DNA of 10,682 nucleotides from Deltaproteobacteria bacterium (GCA_027031565.1 JALVPX010000202.1:1-10682); one strand, 5' to 3'. Counted from the first letter of the stretch, positions 1 to 7,048 are shown. The notes: generated from the sequence alone by a model not told the origin. Program-made: numbers and translations.

Positions 1-1637
1 TGGGAAGAGCCTCCAATGAAAATCCCAACAGGTGTGACGTCTGGAGTGTCTGTCTGGAAGTTGCGTATTTCAAGCCCTTGGATTGTGATATAATCTTTGT
101 CCGTGATGGAAATAAGCCCCTGCACGCTATCTGCCGCTGAGATCCCGGAGCCGTCAATGACAGGGGAAGCACCTGGGTAATTCTTCAAGACAATCCTGCA
201 CTCCTCACCCGTGCCTGATGCAGTGAAAATTATTTGTTCATTATAGACTCCGTCTTTGACCAGTATGGTCGTCCCAGGCCCGGCGTTAGACACGGCATGC
301 TGAATAGTGAGCCATGGGTGCTGTTCAGAGCCGTCATTATTGTCATCGCCGTCAGGCGCCACAAAATAGACTGGGGGGCCTGCGGACGTTAAATCAGGAT
401 TCCAGTAATTGCCTGTCATTACGAGCAAACAGAGCAAGGTTACGGAATCTTCATAATAGTCTTCGTGGGTGTCATGAACTGCATCATAGATATCGTTCAA
501 AAATTGCTGCTTGTCTGCCCTTGTCATTAAGGCCACACCTGTAGGTGCCATGAAGAATGTGGTATTCCAGTCTCCAATCGGGGTGCCGTCGAGCTCGTAT
601 CCAGCCTTGATAAGCGCAGGGTTTCCCCCTGTAACACCAGCGATCCAGTCGATAAAGGGATTCAATATTGCAAAAGAACGGCTGTCGTTATTGAGCAGGG
701 CGTCGATGCCGATCCTGAACGGCACCCTTCCTGCATTGTAGTAAAAAGAACCGCAATGTTCTTCTCCTGGCAGAAAATCGTCGTCTGCCGGTCGAGGGGA
801 GTGATCGGTGGCTGAAACAGGCTGGATGAAGTCGGGCAGCAAGCCGGTTGAGGGGCTGTAATTGGATTGGATTGAATTTGCCACATCCTGTATGGCCTGA
901 ACCGCATCCTGCCAGAAGGCGTCTTGCATGACCTGCCCAAAAGACCTGAAGTGCGAAATCATGAAATCAGAAGTGCGCGGAGTATATTGATTATATTTTG
1001 GACCATCTATTTCCACCCAGTCTCCCAACAAGGGCAGGTGGCTGTCTGGACCCATGGCAGATTCCTTTAAGGCGCTTATGCGTTTTTTTGCTTCAGCGAG
1101 ATAATTTATCGGGCCGTTGCTGCCCCATTGACTGTGGGCCAGCAGAAGGGCAAAGGCGATGTCTGCATCGCCGTCAAAGGCACTGTCTTCACCTTCTGGA
1201 CCTTCCGGAGTCTGCCAGGCCATGAACCGGCCTTCCAATTTGCTGGGGTGACTGACTGCATAGCGGTACAACCCGTCGAAAATCGTCTGGGCATCACCAT
1301 CATGGCCTGCCATCAAGGCGGTTATGATCATGCCGTAACCTTGGCCTTCTGAAACAGTTCGGCCCTGGTCTGCGCATCCATAGGAAATCCTGTATTGAAC
1401 CGGGCTGCCGGATACTCTGATCAGGTAGCGCTTTTTCCAGTAATCGTAAAAGGTGCGTACGTGGTCATCCATCTGGGCCTGGGTATAGTTGTTTGGCTTT
1501 ATGGTTCCGCCCGCATATGAAACGTGCTCTGGAAAGGGGTGGCGCGGAGCACACGCTGAAAATGACGTTTGGATTAAGGTGAAAAAAAGAAACACGCTCA
1601 AAAAAATAAGGTTAAATAGGCAAGTTATTACATTCAT
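1..1637 (-). CDS. Secreted GH8 glycoside hydrolase fused to a right-handed beta-helix domain (3' end outside window)
   Basis: The minus strand is open from an ATG at 1637 to the window edge, giving at least 545 codons without a stop. Residues 1-28 look like a signal peptide: a hydrophobic core at about 5-22, then TSFSA|C. Because a Cys follows, a lipoprotein site is possible but the lipobox is poor. Residues about 40-410 match glycoside hydrolase family 8, an (alpha/alpha)6 barrel. VSEGQGYGM holds the likely catalytic acid Glu97, FDGDADIAFALLLAHSQWG (154-172) is the family's Asp-rich signature, and YYNAGRVPFRIG (299-310) is the Y-[DN]-A-x-R segment. The base position in that segment is Asn301, not Asp. 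From about 422 on, YFVAPDGDDNNDGS, HPWLTIQHAV and ILVKDGVYNEQI are typical of the first turns of polysaccharide-lyase-like parallel beta-helices. GH8 enzymes cleave beta-1,4 glycans (cellulose, chitosan, xylan); the substrate here cannot be read. No clear Shine-Dalgarno precedes the ATG, but no upstream in-frame start was found. It has its own promoter. Confidence 0.88.
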   Translation of the reverse strand, partial: MNVITCLFNLIFLSVFLFFTLIQTSFSACAPRHPFPEHVSYAGGTIKPNNYTQAQMDDHVRTFYDYWKKRYLIRVSGSPVQYRISYGCADQGRTVSEGQGYGMIITALMAGHDGDAQTIFDGLYRYAVSHPSKLEGRFMAWQTPEGPEGEDSAFDGDADIAFALLLAHSQWGSNGPINYLAEAKKRISALKESAMGPDSHLPLLGDWVEIDGPKYNQYTPRTSDFMISHFRSFGQVMQDAFWQDAVQAIQDVANSIQSNYSPSTGLLPDFIQPVSATDHSPRPADDDFLPGEEHCGSFYYNAGRVPFRIGIDALLNNDSRSFAILNPFIDWIAGVTGGNPALIKAGYELDGTPIGDWNTTFFMAPTGVALMTRADKQQFLNDIYDAVHDTHEDYYEDSVTLLCLLVMTGNYWNPDLTSAGPPVYFVAPDGDDNNDGSEQHPWLTIQHAVSNAGPGTTILVKDGVYNEQIIFTASGTGEECRIVLKNYPGASPVIDGSGISAADSVQGLISITDKDYITIQGLEIRNFQTDTPDVTPVGIFIGGSS

Positions 1638-1669
1638 TGTTGACGACCAGTCCCTGAAAGCTGATTTTG

Positions 1670-1691
1670 TTTCCTGGCAGCACCCAGGAAA
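1670..1691 (-). promoter_or_regulatory. Perfect 8-bp inverted repeat at the predicted start of the GH8 transcript
   Basis: TTTCCTGG and CCAGGAAA are exact complements around a 6-base centre. The repeat begins a few bases after the candidate -10 box, so it overlaps the predicted transcription start. It could be an operator, a 5' stabilising hairpin in the leader RNA, or chance. It is not a terminator for the minus strand, because AACAAAATCAG and no T run follows. Confidence 0.4.
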
Positions 1692-1695
1692 ATTT

Positions 1696-1725
1696 AATTT
1701 AATCCTGCAGTGCACTCTTTGTCAA
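1696..1725 (-). promoter_or_regulatory. Candidate sigma70 promoter for the GH8 gene
   Basis: On the minus strand a perfect -35 TTGACA (1725-1720) is followed after 18 bp by TAAATT (1701-1696), four of six matches to TATAAT. Transcription would begin near 1689, leaving a leader of about 50 nt before the ATG at 1637. It lies in the gap behind the M48 peptidase gene, so the GH8 gene can be expressed apart from the upstream cluster. Confidence 0.55.
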
Positions 1726-1798
1726 TTTGAGCTTAAACCCGAACTGCGCAGCCTTTGGGCAACAATAATTCATGCCCTGCGGCACGGCCATTTCGGGC

Positions 1799-2632
1799 TC
1801 ACTCCCTGTTGAGATCCTCCAATAGGTTTTGTATATCACTCCCCAAGGGCTCCACGGCCTTTACGGGATATTTTTGTTCACGTGCTGCAGCCACTAGCCT
1901 TTCGATCCGCTTTTGAGGATGTGGATGGGAGGCAAACAGGTAGGCAAGCCTCCCCTGCCTTTTTTTCTTCAACAGCCTTGCGAAAAAATCGACCGAACCG
2001 CCCACATGGCCATATCTTCGGTACAGAAGATGCAGGCCCCACATGTCTGCATCCTCTTCCTGTGACTGTGAATATCTAGCATCGAGGCCTGATACAAAGG
2101 TAAAAAGGAACGGCTGGGAGCTATTTTTAAAAAGCAACCAGGATGCAGCACCCAGGATAATTCCCTTTCCCAGGCGTTTCAGGTGGTCCCTGTGGGCAAA
2201 ATGGCCAAGCTCGTGGGCGAGGATCATGGACAATTCATTCTCAGATGCCACTTCCTTGAGCAGGCCTGAAAAAACTACGATGGTGCCGCCTGGCAATGCA
2301 ACCGCATTCACTGTGTCTGATTCGATGAGCCTTACAGAAAAATCATATCGCTTGAGTGGAGACCCTTGCGGCAGGCACTCAACCAGGGCGTCAAGCCGCT
2401 TTTTGAGCGGTGGGCTTGGGATTCCAGGCTCCTGCTGAAGGATCTCCTTGCCGATCCAGACCTCGGCATCGACCGGCAGATGATGCACAATCCACCCGGT
2501 TAGCAGGGTCAAACCAAGATAAACAAGGGCTGCCAGCAGAAACAGGCCTCCACCAAGCCATGCCATTTCAGCCAGCGGATGCGTTTTGGAAATATTTACA
2601 GCACCATCCGCCTCCTTCGGCACGAATTTCAT
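1799..2632 (-). CDS. Membrane-anchored M48 family zinc metallopeptidase
   Basis: A 277-residue protein with one strong N-terminal membrane segment (about 24-48). The peptidase domain carries the zinc motif HELGH (140-144) inside ENELSMILAHELGHFAHRDH, and the third ligand is probably Glu192 in QEEDADMWGL (the M48 ExxxD motif, Glu192/Asp196). SHPHPQKRI (235-243) is the SHP segment common in this family. VNAVALPGGTIVVFSGLL (108-125) is the usual strand block before the active site. M48 proteins of this type (HtpX, BepA/YfgC, LoiP relatives) act in membrane or envelope protein quality control. Residues after the membrane segment could face the cytoplasm or the periplasm, and the sequence does not decide. 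The ATG overlaps the stop of the upstream YbjQ gene (ATGA, 2632-2629), so translation is probably coupled. All key residues are present; the true substrate is unknown. Confidence 0.9.
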   Translation of the reverse strand: MKFVPKEADGAVNISKTHPLAEMAWLGGGLFLLAALVYLGLTLLTGWIVHHLPVDAEVWIGKEILQQEPGIPSPPLKKRLDALVECLPQGSPLKRYDFSVRLIESDTVNAVALPGGTIVVFSGLLKEVASENELSMILAHELGHFAHRDHLKRLGKGIILGAASWLLFKNSSQPFLFTFVSGLDARYSQSQEEDADMWGLHLLYRRYGHVGGSVDFFARLLKKKRQGRLAYLFASHPHPQKRIERLVAAAREQKYPVKAVEPLGSDIQNLLEDLNRE

Positions 2633-3102
2633 GCCTGCTTGATCAATGCAGTGCCATAGGCTATGGCTTCCACACTTCCCACCTGTTTCTTCCGGTTGGC
2701 AGACTGCCCTATTGCACTCATTTCTATCCTCATGTTGACCACTATGTAGGCGCCGAGGCTGGCTGCCTCTTCCTTCATTCTTAAAATCGCCTCACGCCTT
2801 GCCCTGTCCACCAGGCTTTCGTACGATGCCACCCTGCCGCCGAAGATGTTACGCAAAATGGCCAGGGCACGTTTAAAATAGTCAATGGATACAACAACAC
2901 TTCCCACGACCAGACGACCCGTTACCGCATCATCTTCTTGAATCTCTTTGAGAGTAACAGCAGGCAGAGAAACCAGCTCCTGTTCACGCATTTCAATGGA
3001 CCGGTAGTGGCGGCGTTCAGCAATGGAGCCTGCCACGTATCCCAGCGCAAGCAAGAAGAGGGGAAGTACCAGATTCAGGTTCTGGAGTATGAATTCACCC
3101 AT
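2629..3102 (-). CDS. YbjQ/UPF0145 family protein with N-terminal membrane anchor
   Basis: 157 residues from the ATG at 3102. That start is preferred over a GTG at 3111 because AGGTG stands 6 bases ahead of the ATG. Residues about 9-27 form one hydrophobic membrane segment, followed by a basic, charged linker (30-48). The C-terminal part (about 50-155) is a YbjQ domain: VTGRLVVGSVVVSIDYFK, then NIFGGRVASYESLVDRAR, then the LGAYIVVNMRIE strand and AIAYGTALIK. This is the same pattern as in the gene before it and in E. coli YbjQ (GGxxxxYE...AR...A...LGAxxVVxxxxE...GTAVK). YbjQ proteins form ring-like oligomers and are often labelled putative heavy-metal binding, but no activity is settled. Only a few bases separate it from the upstream paralogue, and it overlaps the M48 gene by 4 bases. 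Its anchor suggests that it brings a YbjQ ring to the membrane beside that peptidase. Confidence 0.85.
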   Translation of the reverse strand: MGEFILQNLNLVLPLFLLALGYVAGSIAERRHYRSIEMREQELVSLPAVTLKEIQEDDAVTGRLVVGSVVVSIDYFKRALAILRNIFGGRVASYESLVDRARREAILRMKEEAASLGAYIVVNMRIEMSAIGQSANRKKQVGSVEAIAYGTALIKQA

Positions 3103-3111
3103 GGCAGGCAC

Positions 3112-3426
3112 CTACTCCACTTTTACAGCAGTTCCATAGGCAAACAGTTCGGCAGCTCCCTGAGCCACGGACGAAGTGGCAAATCTGACATTTACCACCG
3201 CGTTTGCCCCCATCTGACGCGCCTGTTCCACCATGCGCTGAAGCGCCTCTTCCCTGGCCTCGCTAAGAAGCTCAGTATATCCCTTGAGCTCGCCTCCAAC
3301 CAGGTTCTTCAGGCCTGCCATAAAGTCTCTGCCAAGGTGCTTTGCGCGCACGGTGCTCCCCTGAACTATTCCATAATGTTCAATAATGGACTTTCCTGGT
3401 ATTGTTTCCACATTGGTTACAATCAT
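3112..3426 (-). CDS. YbjQ/UPF0145 family protein (soluble)
   Basis: 104 residues, the usual length for the family (E. coli YbjQ is about 107). The ATG at 3426 is chosen because GGAGG (3435-3431) lies 4 bases ahead; the open frame runs further upstream but has no ribosome site there. Landmarks are the N-terminal VETIPGKSIIEHYGIVQGST, RDFMAGLKNLVGGELKGY (33-50), the AREEALQRMVEQARQMGANAVVNVRF helix-strand unit (57-82) and the final AYGTAVKVE. No membrane segment or signal peptide is visible. It is followed immediately by a membrane-anchored paralogue and an M48 peptidase, so the three probably share a transcript and a process. Function is unknown; the 'heavy-metal-binding' label common in databases is not supported by any clear Cys/His cluster here. 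Confidence 0.87.
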   Translation of the reverse strand: MIVTNVETIPGKSIIEHYGIVQGSTVRAKHLGRDFMAGLKNLVGGELKGYTELLSEAREEALQRMVEQARQMGANAVVNVRFATSSVAQGAAELFAYGTAVKVE

Positions 3427-3556
3427 GAGTCCTCCGTTCAAAAAGAAAAAGGTTTCACTCCAATTCTTCGGCCGTACCAGCCTGCTCAATAAAAAAGGAA
3501 AAGGTACCGGCAAGTGCTGCCTCTACGAATTGATGCCCGGGTTTGTGGTTGTGAAC

Positions 3557-3590
3557 AAAAAAAACAACAAAGCTTGCGAGATTACCGCAA
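3557..3590 (-). terminator. Possible weak intrinsic terminator after tyrS
   Basis: Overlapping the tyrS stop, TTGCG (3590-3586) can pair with CGCAA (3578-3574) around a 7-base loop containing the TAA. This is followed by GCTTTGTTG and a run of eight T (3564-3557). The 5-bp stem is short and the T run begins about 10 bases after it, so termination may be partial. About 155 bp follow before the first YbjQ gene; I see no convincing promoter there. Confidence 0.35.
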
Positions 3591-4796
3591 AAGAAGGCGT
3601 AAATAGCGTCTCTTGCCTATTTTCAGAACCACTGAATCTCCTCCAGGCATCGAGAACTCTTCTTCCCTTATTTTTTTCCCATCCATGCTGACAGCGCCCT
3701 GTTTTATGAGCCTGCGTGCCTCGGACGTGCTTTTTACCAGACCAGCTTCCTTGAGAACCTTTGGCAGGTAAACCTTCCCTTCACCAGAAACTTCCAATTC
3801 AGGGATGTCTTCCGGAATCTCACCCCTGCTGAACTGGGCTTCAAAGGCCTTTTTGGCCTCAGCTGCTGCTGCTTCGCCATGGAAACGGGCCACCAGTTCC
3901 ATTGCCAGGGCGATCTTGGCCTCTTTCGGGTGAAGGCTGCCAGACTCGATATCCTTTTTGAGTCTCTTGATTTCGTCTACACTCTTGTTGCTCAAGAGTT
4001 CATAATATCTGAACATCAATTTGTCTGAAATCGACATGAGCTTGCCGAACATTTCCCCAGGAGGTTCTGTTATCCCCACATAGTTCCCCAGGGACTTGCT
4101 CATCTTGTTTACGCCGTCCAGTCCTTCCAAAAGGGGCATCGTTATGACTACCTGGGGAGGTTGGCCATATTCCCGCTGCAGATGCCTTCCCACCAAAAGG
4201 TTGAACTTCTGGTCCGTACCACCGAGTTCCACGTCTGGGTGAAGTGCCACAGAGTCATAGCCCTGTATGAGCGGATATATGAATTCATGAATACCTATGG
4301 GCTTGTTGCTCTGAAAACGTTTTTTGAAATCGTCCCGTTCAAGCATTCTTGCCACTGTATGTTTGGCACACAGACGGATCATGTCTATTGCCTTCATCTC
4401 GTTCATCCAGGTCGAGTTGAAGACCACTTCCGTCTTTTCTTCATCCAGTATCTTGAAGATCTGCTCCTTGTAAGTACGGGCGTTTTGCTGGACCTGTTCC
4501 GGGGTCAGCGGCGGGCGTGTCTCTGACTTGCCTGTCGGGTCGCCAATGAGACCAGTGAAATCCCCTATTAGAAAAAGCACCCGGTGGCCCAGGTCCTGGA
4601 AATGTTTCATTTTTTGAATGAGTACAGTATGGCCTAGATGAAGGTCAGGGGCCGTGGGGTCAAACCCGGCCTTCACACGCAGGGTTTGCCCTGAATCCAC
4701 TGCCTTTTTAAGACGCTCGCGCAGTTCGTCTTCCTCGATTATCTCTACGGTTCCCCGTTTTATAAGTTCTAAGGCCTTGTCAACATCCTTTTCCAT
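3582..4796 (-). CDS. tyrS: Tyrosyl-tRNA synthetase
   Basis: 404 residues, class I aminoacyl-tRNA synthetase that charges tRNA-Tyr in the cytoplasm. The HIGH motif is HLGH (53-56, in GFDPTAPDLHLGH), and the second signature is KMSKS (231-235). IGDFTGLIGDPTGKSE (77-92) and GGTDQKFNLLVGR (192-204) line the tyrosine and ATP pocket. Residues about 343-395 form an S4-like RNA-binding domain (LPKVLKEAGLVKSTSEARRLIKQGAV). The HLGH form and length of about 400 residues fit the second bacterial TyrRS subfamily (TyrZ-like) rather than the 420-residue E. coli type. It starts 24 bp after rny with AGGTG 6 bases ahead of the ATG, so it is probably co-transcribed with rny. The protein is complete. Confidence 0.96.
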   Translation of the reverse strand: MEKDVDKALELIKRGTVEIIEEDELRERLKKAVDSGQTLRVKAGFDPTAPDLHLGHTVLIQKMKHFQDLGHRVLFLIGDFTGLIGDPTGKSETRPPLTPEQVQQNARTYKEQIFKILDEEKTEVVFNSTWMNEMKAIDMIRLCAKHTVARMLERDDFKKRFQSNKPIGIHEFIYPLIQGYDSVALHPDVELGGTDQKFNLLVGRHLQREYGQPPQVVITMPLLEGLDGVNKMSKSLGNYVGITEPPGEMFGKLMSISDKLMFRYYELLSNKSVDEIKRLKKDIESGSLHPKEAKIALAMELVARFHGEAAAAEAKKAFEAQFSRGEIPEDIPELEVSGEGKVYLPKVLKEAGLVKSTSEARRLIKQGAVSMDGKKIREEEFSMPGGDSVVLKIGKRRYLRLLLR

Positions 4797-4820
4797 TTCT
4801 GCACCTGAAACTCTGATTTT

Positions 4821-6383
4821 TTATTTGGCATAATCCACGGCCCTGGTTTCCCTGATGACCGTCACCTTGATCTGGCCCGGATAGCTGAGCTCGCTCTCTA
4901 TCTTCTTTGCCACATCCTTGGAGATCAAAACTGCCTCTTCGTCAGACACCTTGCCGCTATCCACCATTATCCTGATCTCACGCCCTGCCTGCACGGCATA
5001 AGATTTCTGCACACCAGGAAGGGAAGTGGCAATGCGCTCCAAATCCTCCAGCCTTCTTACATAGGTCTCAAGCATTTCACGCCTTGCGCCTGGACGGGCG
5101 CCAGACAAGGCATCGGCGGCCTGGACCAATACGGCAATAGGCGTTTCAGGCTTAATATCCTCATGGTGGGCTGCAATTGCGTGTACCACCTCCTTGGATT
5201 CCTTGTATTTTTTTGCCAGATCGGCCCCAATCAGGGCATGCGGTCCCTCCACCTCATGGTCTACCGCCTTGCCTATATCGTGAAGAAGACCTGCCCTCTT
5301 TGCCTTTTTTACGTTGAGCCCCAGTTCGGCTGCCATGATACCGCACAAAAAGGCAACCTCTATGGAATGCTGGAGCACATTCTGGGCAAAGCTGGTGCGG
5401 AACTTGAGTTTGCCCAGCAGCTTTACAAGCTCGGGATGCACACCGTAGACGCCCACATCAAAGGTGGCCTGTTCGCCCGCTTCGCGGATGGCTGTATCAA
5501 TCTCCTTTTCCACCTTATGGACCACTTCCTCTATCCTGGCCGGATGGATGCGGCCGTCGGCAACCAACCGCTCAAGGGCTACCCTTGCAACTTCACGCCG
5601 TACGGGATTAAAACCTGACAAAAGCACGGCTTCCGGGGTGTCATCAATAATTAGGTCAATGCCTGTAGCCGCCTCAATGGCCCTGATGTTGCGGCCTTCA
5701 CGGCCTATAATGCGGCCTTTCATCTCATCGCTTGGAAGCGGCACCACCGAAACAGACCGCTCCGCCACGTATTCACCTGCATACCTCGAAATGGCCAGTG
5801 CCAGAATCTCCTGGGCCTTTTTTGCAGCTTCTTCCCTTGTTTCCGTCTCAATCTTCTTGAGGAGTTTGGCAGCATCCTGCCTTGCTTCTTCCTCAACCTT
5901 TGCAAGAAGCTGTTCCTTGGCCTCATCTGCAGTCATACCGGCGATTTTTTCCAATTTCTCGTTCTGTTCCTGGAGCAGCTGGCCAAGCTTTTCCTCTTCC
6001 ACCTTCAGCCTGTTTCTGGCCTCAGCGACCCCTTTTTCCTTTTCCATGATCTCGATCTCTTTTTTGTCAAGATAGGCCTGTTTTTTGTCCAGCTGTTCTT
6101 CACGGTGTATGAGACGCTGCTCCAGTCCTTGGAGACTTTTCTGCCTTTCTTTTAACTCTGCCTCGGCCTCCTGCTTGAGCTTGAAGGCCTCATCCTTGGC
6201 ATCAAGCAGGGCCTGTTTCTTTAAACGCTCTGCCTCGGCTTTTGCCTCAAGGCGTATCTTGTCTGCTTCCTGCCTAAGGAGCTCTTGATCGGGCCCAGCC
6301 GGCCTCTTTTTGGCAAGATGCAGCCCCACAGCAACACCAGCTGCAATGCCGATTATCAACAAGATAAAAGCTAATATTTCCAT
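4821..6383 (-). CDS. rny: Ribonuclease Y
   Basis: 520 residues, the standard length for RNase Y, the membrane-tethered endoribonuclease that starts mRNA decay. In order: one N-terminal membrane segment (about 4-22), a long charged coiled coil (about 28-190, rich in Glu/Lys/Ala/Gln), a KH RNA-binding domain with the GxxG loop in RIIGREGRNIRAIE (224-237), and an HD phosphohydrolase domain with H368-D369 in AGLLHDIGKAVDHEVEGPH, plus the AAHHED block (404-409) and QAADALSGARPGARRE (421-436). The ATG at 6383 is preceded by AGGAGGTG at good spacing. RNase Y is common in Firmicutes and in some Desulfobacterota and Campylobacterota but absent from most gammaproteobacteria, a useful lineage hint. tyrS follows at 24 bp; upstream lies a long gap and then 6S RNA. 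Confidence 0.97.
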   Translation of the reverse strand: MEILAFILLIIGIAAGVAVGLHLAKKRPAGPDQELLRQEADKIRLEAKAEAERLKKQALLDAKDEAFKLKQEAEAELKERQKSLQGLEQRLIHREEQLDKKQAYLDKKEIEIMEKEKGVAEARNRLKVEEEKLGQLLQEQNEKLEKIAGMTADEAKEQLLAKVEEEARQDAAKLLKKIETETREEAAKKAQEILALAISRYAGEYVAERSVSVVPLPSDEMKGRIIGREGRNIRAIEAATGIDLIIDDTPEAVLLSGFNPVRREVARVALERLVADGRIHPARIEEVVHKVEKEIDTAIREAGEQATFDVGVYGVHPELVKLLGKLKFRTSFAQNVLQHSIEVAFLCGIMAAELGLNVKKAKRAGLLHDIGKAVDHEVEGPHALIGADLAKKYKESKEVVHAIAAHHEDIKPETPIAVLVQAADALSGARPGARREMLETYVRRLEDLERIATSLPGVQKSYAVQAGREIRIMVDSGKVSDEEAVLISKDVAKKIESELSYPGQIKVTVIRETRAVDYAK

Positions 6384-6837
6384 ATGGGTGGCACCTCCTA
6401 CAGGTTCTCAAGGATTGCCACACCCCATCTCAGGAAACGCGTCCTTTGTGAAGGGAACAACCAAGCGAATTTGGTTTGGTCTAGTGCAAGACGATTTGGT
6501 GTTTAAATATCCATAACCAAAACAGCCCCATCCTTCCGTTGGCCCCAACCAGCCTTGTTGAATATATTCGGGCTATGTTGGCGATCACGTCTCTTCAATA
6601 CAGCGTTGACACAAGGTACTGTTTAATGATGGAATCAATCTTGCCTAAAGAGATTGATCCACATTCATTGTCAAAGCCAAACACAACAACATAGATTTTG
6701 TTGTGCTTGCAAAATGTCTTTTATGTATCAAAAATACCCCTAGACATTTGCTTTCCATAAATCTTGGGGCGTCTCGGCCATATCTTCAGCCAAATTCGCT
6801 TCTACTATATATAGACCCTAGACGGGGTTATAGCCTT
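6384..6837. other. Long intergenic region between 6S RNA and rny
   Basis: About 450 bp with no gene I can support. It is visibly more A+T-rich than the genes around it. It holds the rny ribosome-binding site, a 12-bp perfect inverted repeat (6463-6474 with 6790-6801), the 10-bp palindrome GAATATATTC (6560-6569) and the palindrome CTATATATAG (6805-6814). A TTGACA on the minus strand (around 6677) has no acceptable -10 box at 16-18 bp, so no promoter is called, although rny probably needs one here unless it is read through from zapBA. A 37-codon minus-strand frame inside it lacks a ribosome site. Confidence 0.6.
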
Positions 6838-7020
6838 CAGTCCCCCGCCAATGCCGTGCTGCCTCAGGGTTGGTTGAACCTGAGAAACTCAGGTGGGCGT
6901 CTCATCATAACCTCCGGGATTGCGGTTTTGCCGCCATCCTCTCAGTTATGAGAGGAGACCCCCTTGTATGGGCTGTTGGCTCAACTAACTTCCAGGGCAG
7001 CACCAACACAGCAGGGGAAA
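6838..7020 (-). ncRNA. ssrS: 6S RNA
   Basis: A stable RNA that binds the sigma70 holoenzyme by imitating an open promoter. The minus strand folds as expected. The outer closing stem is TCCCCTGCTG (7018-7009) with TGGCGGGGGA (6850-6841), with G-U pairs. After a symmetric internal loop comes a perfect inner stem GTGCTGCC/GGCAGCAC (7003-6996 with 6863-6856). A wide central bubble follows, and beyond it a long apical arm (about 6901-6960, with a GCGG-CAAAA-CCGC hairpin). The 3' side of the bubble carries the small hairpin CCTGAG-TTT-CTCAGG (6893-6879) in a CCCACCTGAG...GGTTCAACC context, and the 3' end reads GCACGGCATTGGCGGGG. Both resemble alpha- and deltaproteobacterial 6S RNAs as I know them. 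The position directly after zapA matches the classic zapA-ssrS order. Ends are estimated to within about 5-10 nt. No strong promoter is seen in front, so it may also be cut from the zapBA transcript. Confidence 0.85.
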
Positions 7021-7048
7021 ATCCTCATATTTTTATTACTTACATAAC

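Noticed and set aside
1729..1799. Possible terminator after the M48 gene: AACCCGAA (1736-1743) pairs with TTCGGGCT (1792-1799), with an inner GGGCA/TGCCC stem
   Set aside because: The loop is long, one pair is G-U and no T run follows on the minus strand, so it is not a canonical intrinsic terminator. It may still be a structured RNA end.
6538..6549. GTTGGccCCAAC inverted repeat in the intergenic gap
   Set aside because: The 2-base centre is too short for an RNA hairpin without losing pairs, and nothing links it to a promoter; a chance short palindrome.
6660..6700. TTGACA on the minus strand as a -35 box for rny
   Set aside because: The sequence 16-18 bp downstream (TCTTTA and neighbours) is a poor -10 box, so no promoter is called.
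6640..6760. Minus-strand 37-codon frame (MESKCLGVFLIHKRHF...) in the gap before rny
   Set aside because: No Shine-Dalgarno, no recognisable features beyond a few hydrophobic residues, and too short to support alone.
6703..6951. Plus-strand open frame of about 82 codons in the intergenic area
   Set aside because: It overlaps the 6S RNA, has no ribosome site and its product resembles no protein family; open by chance.
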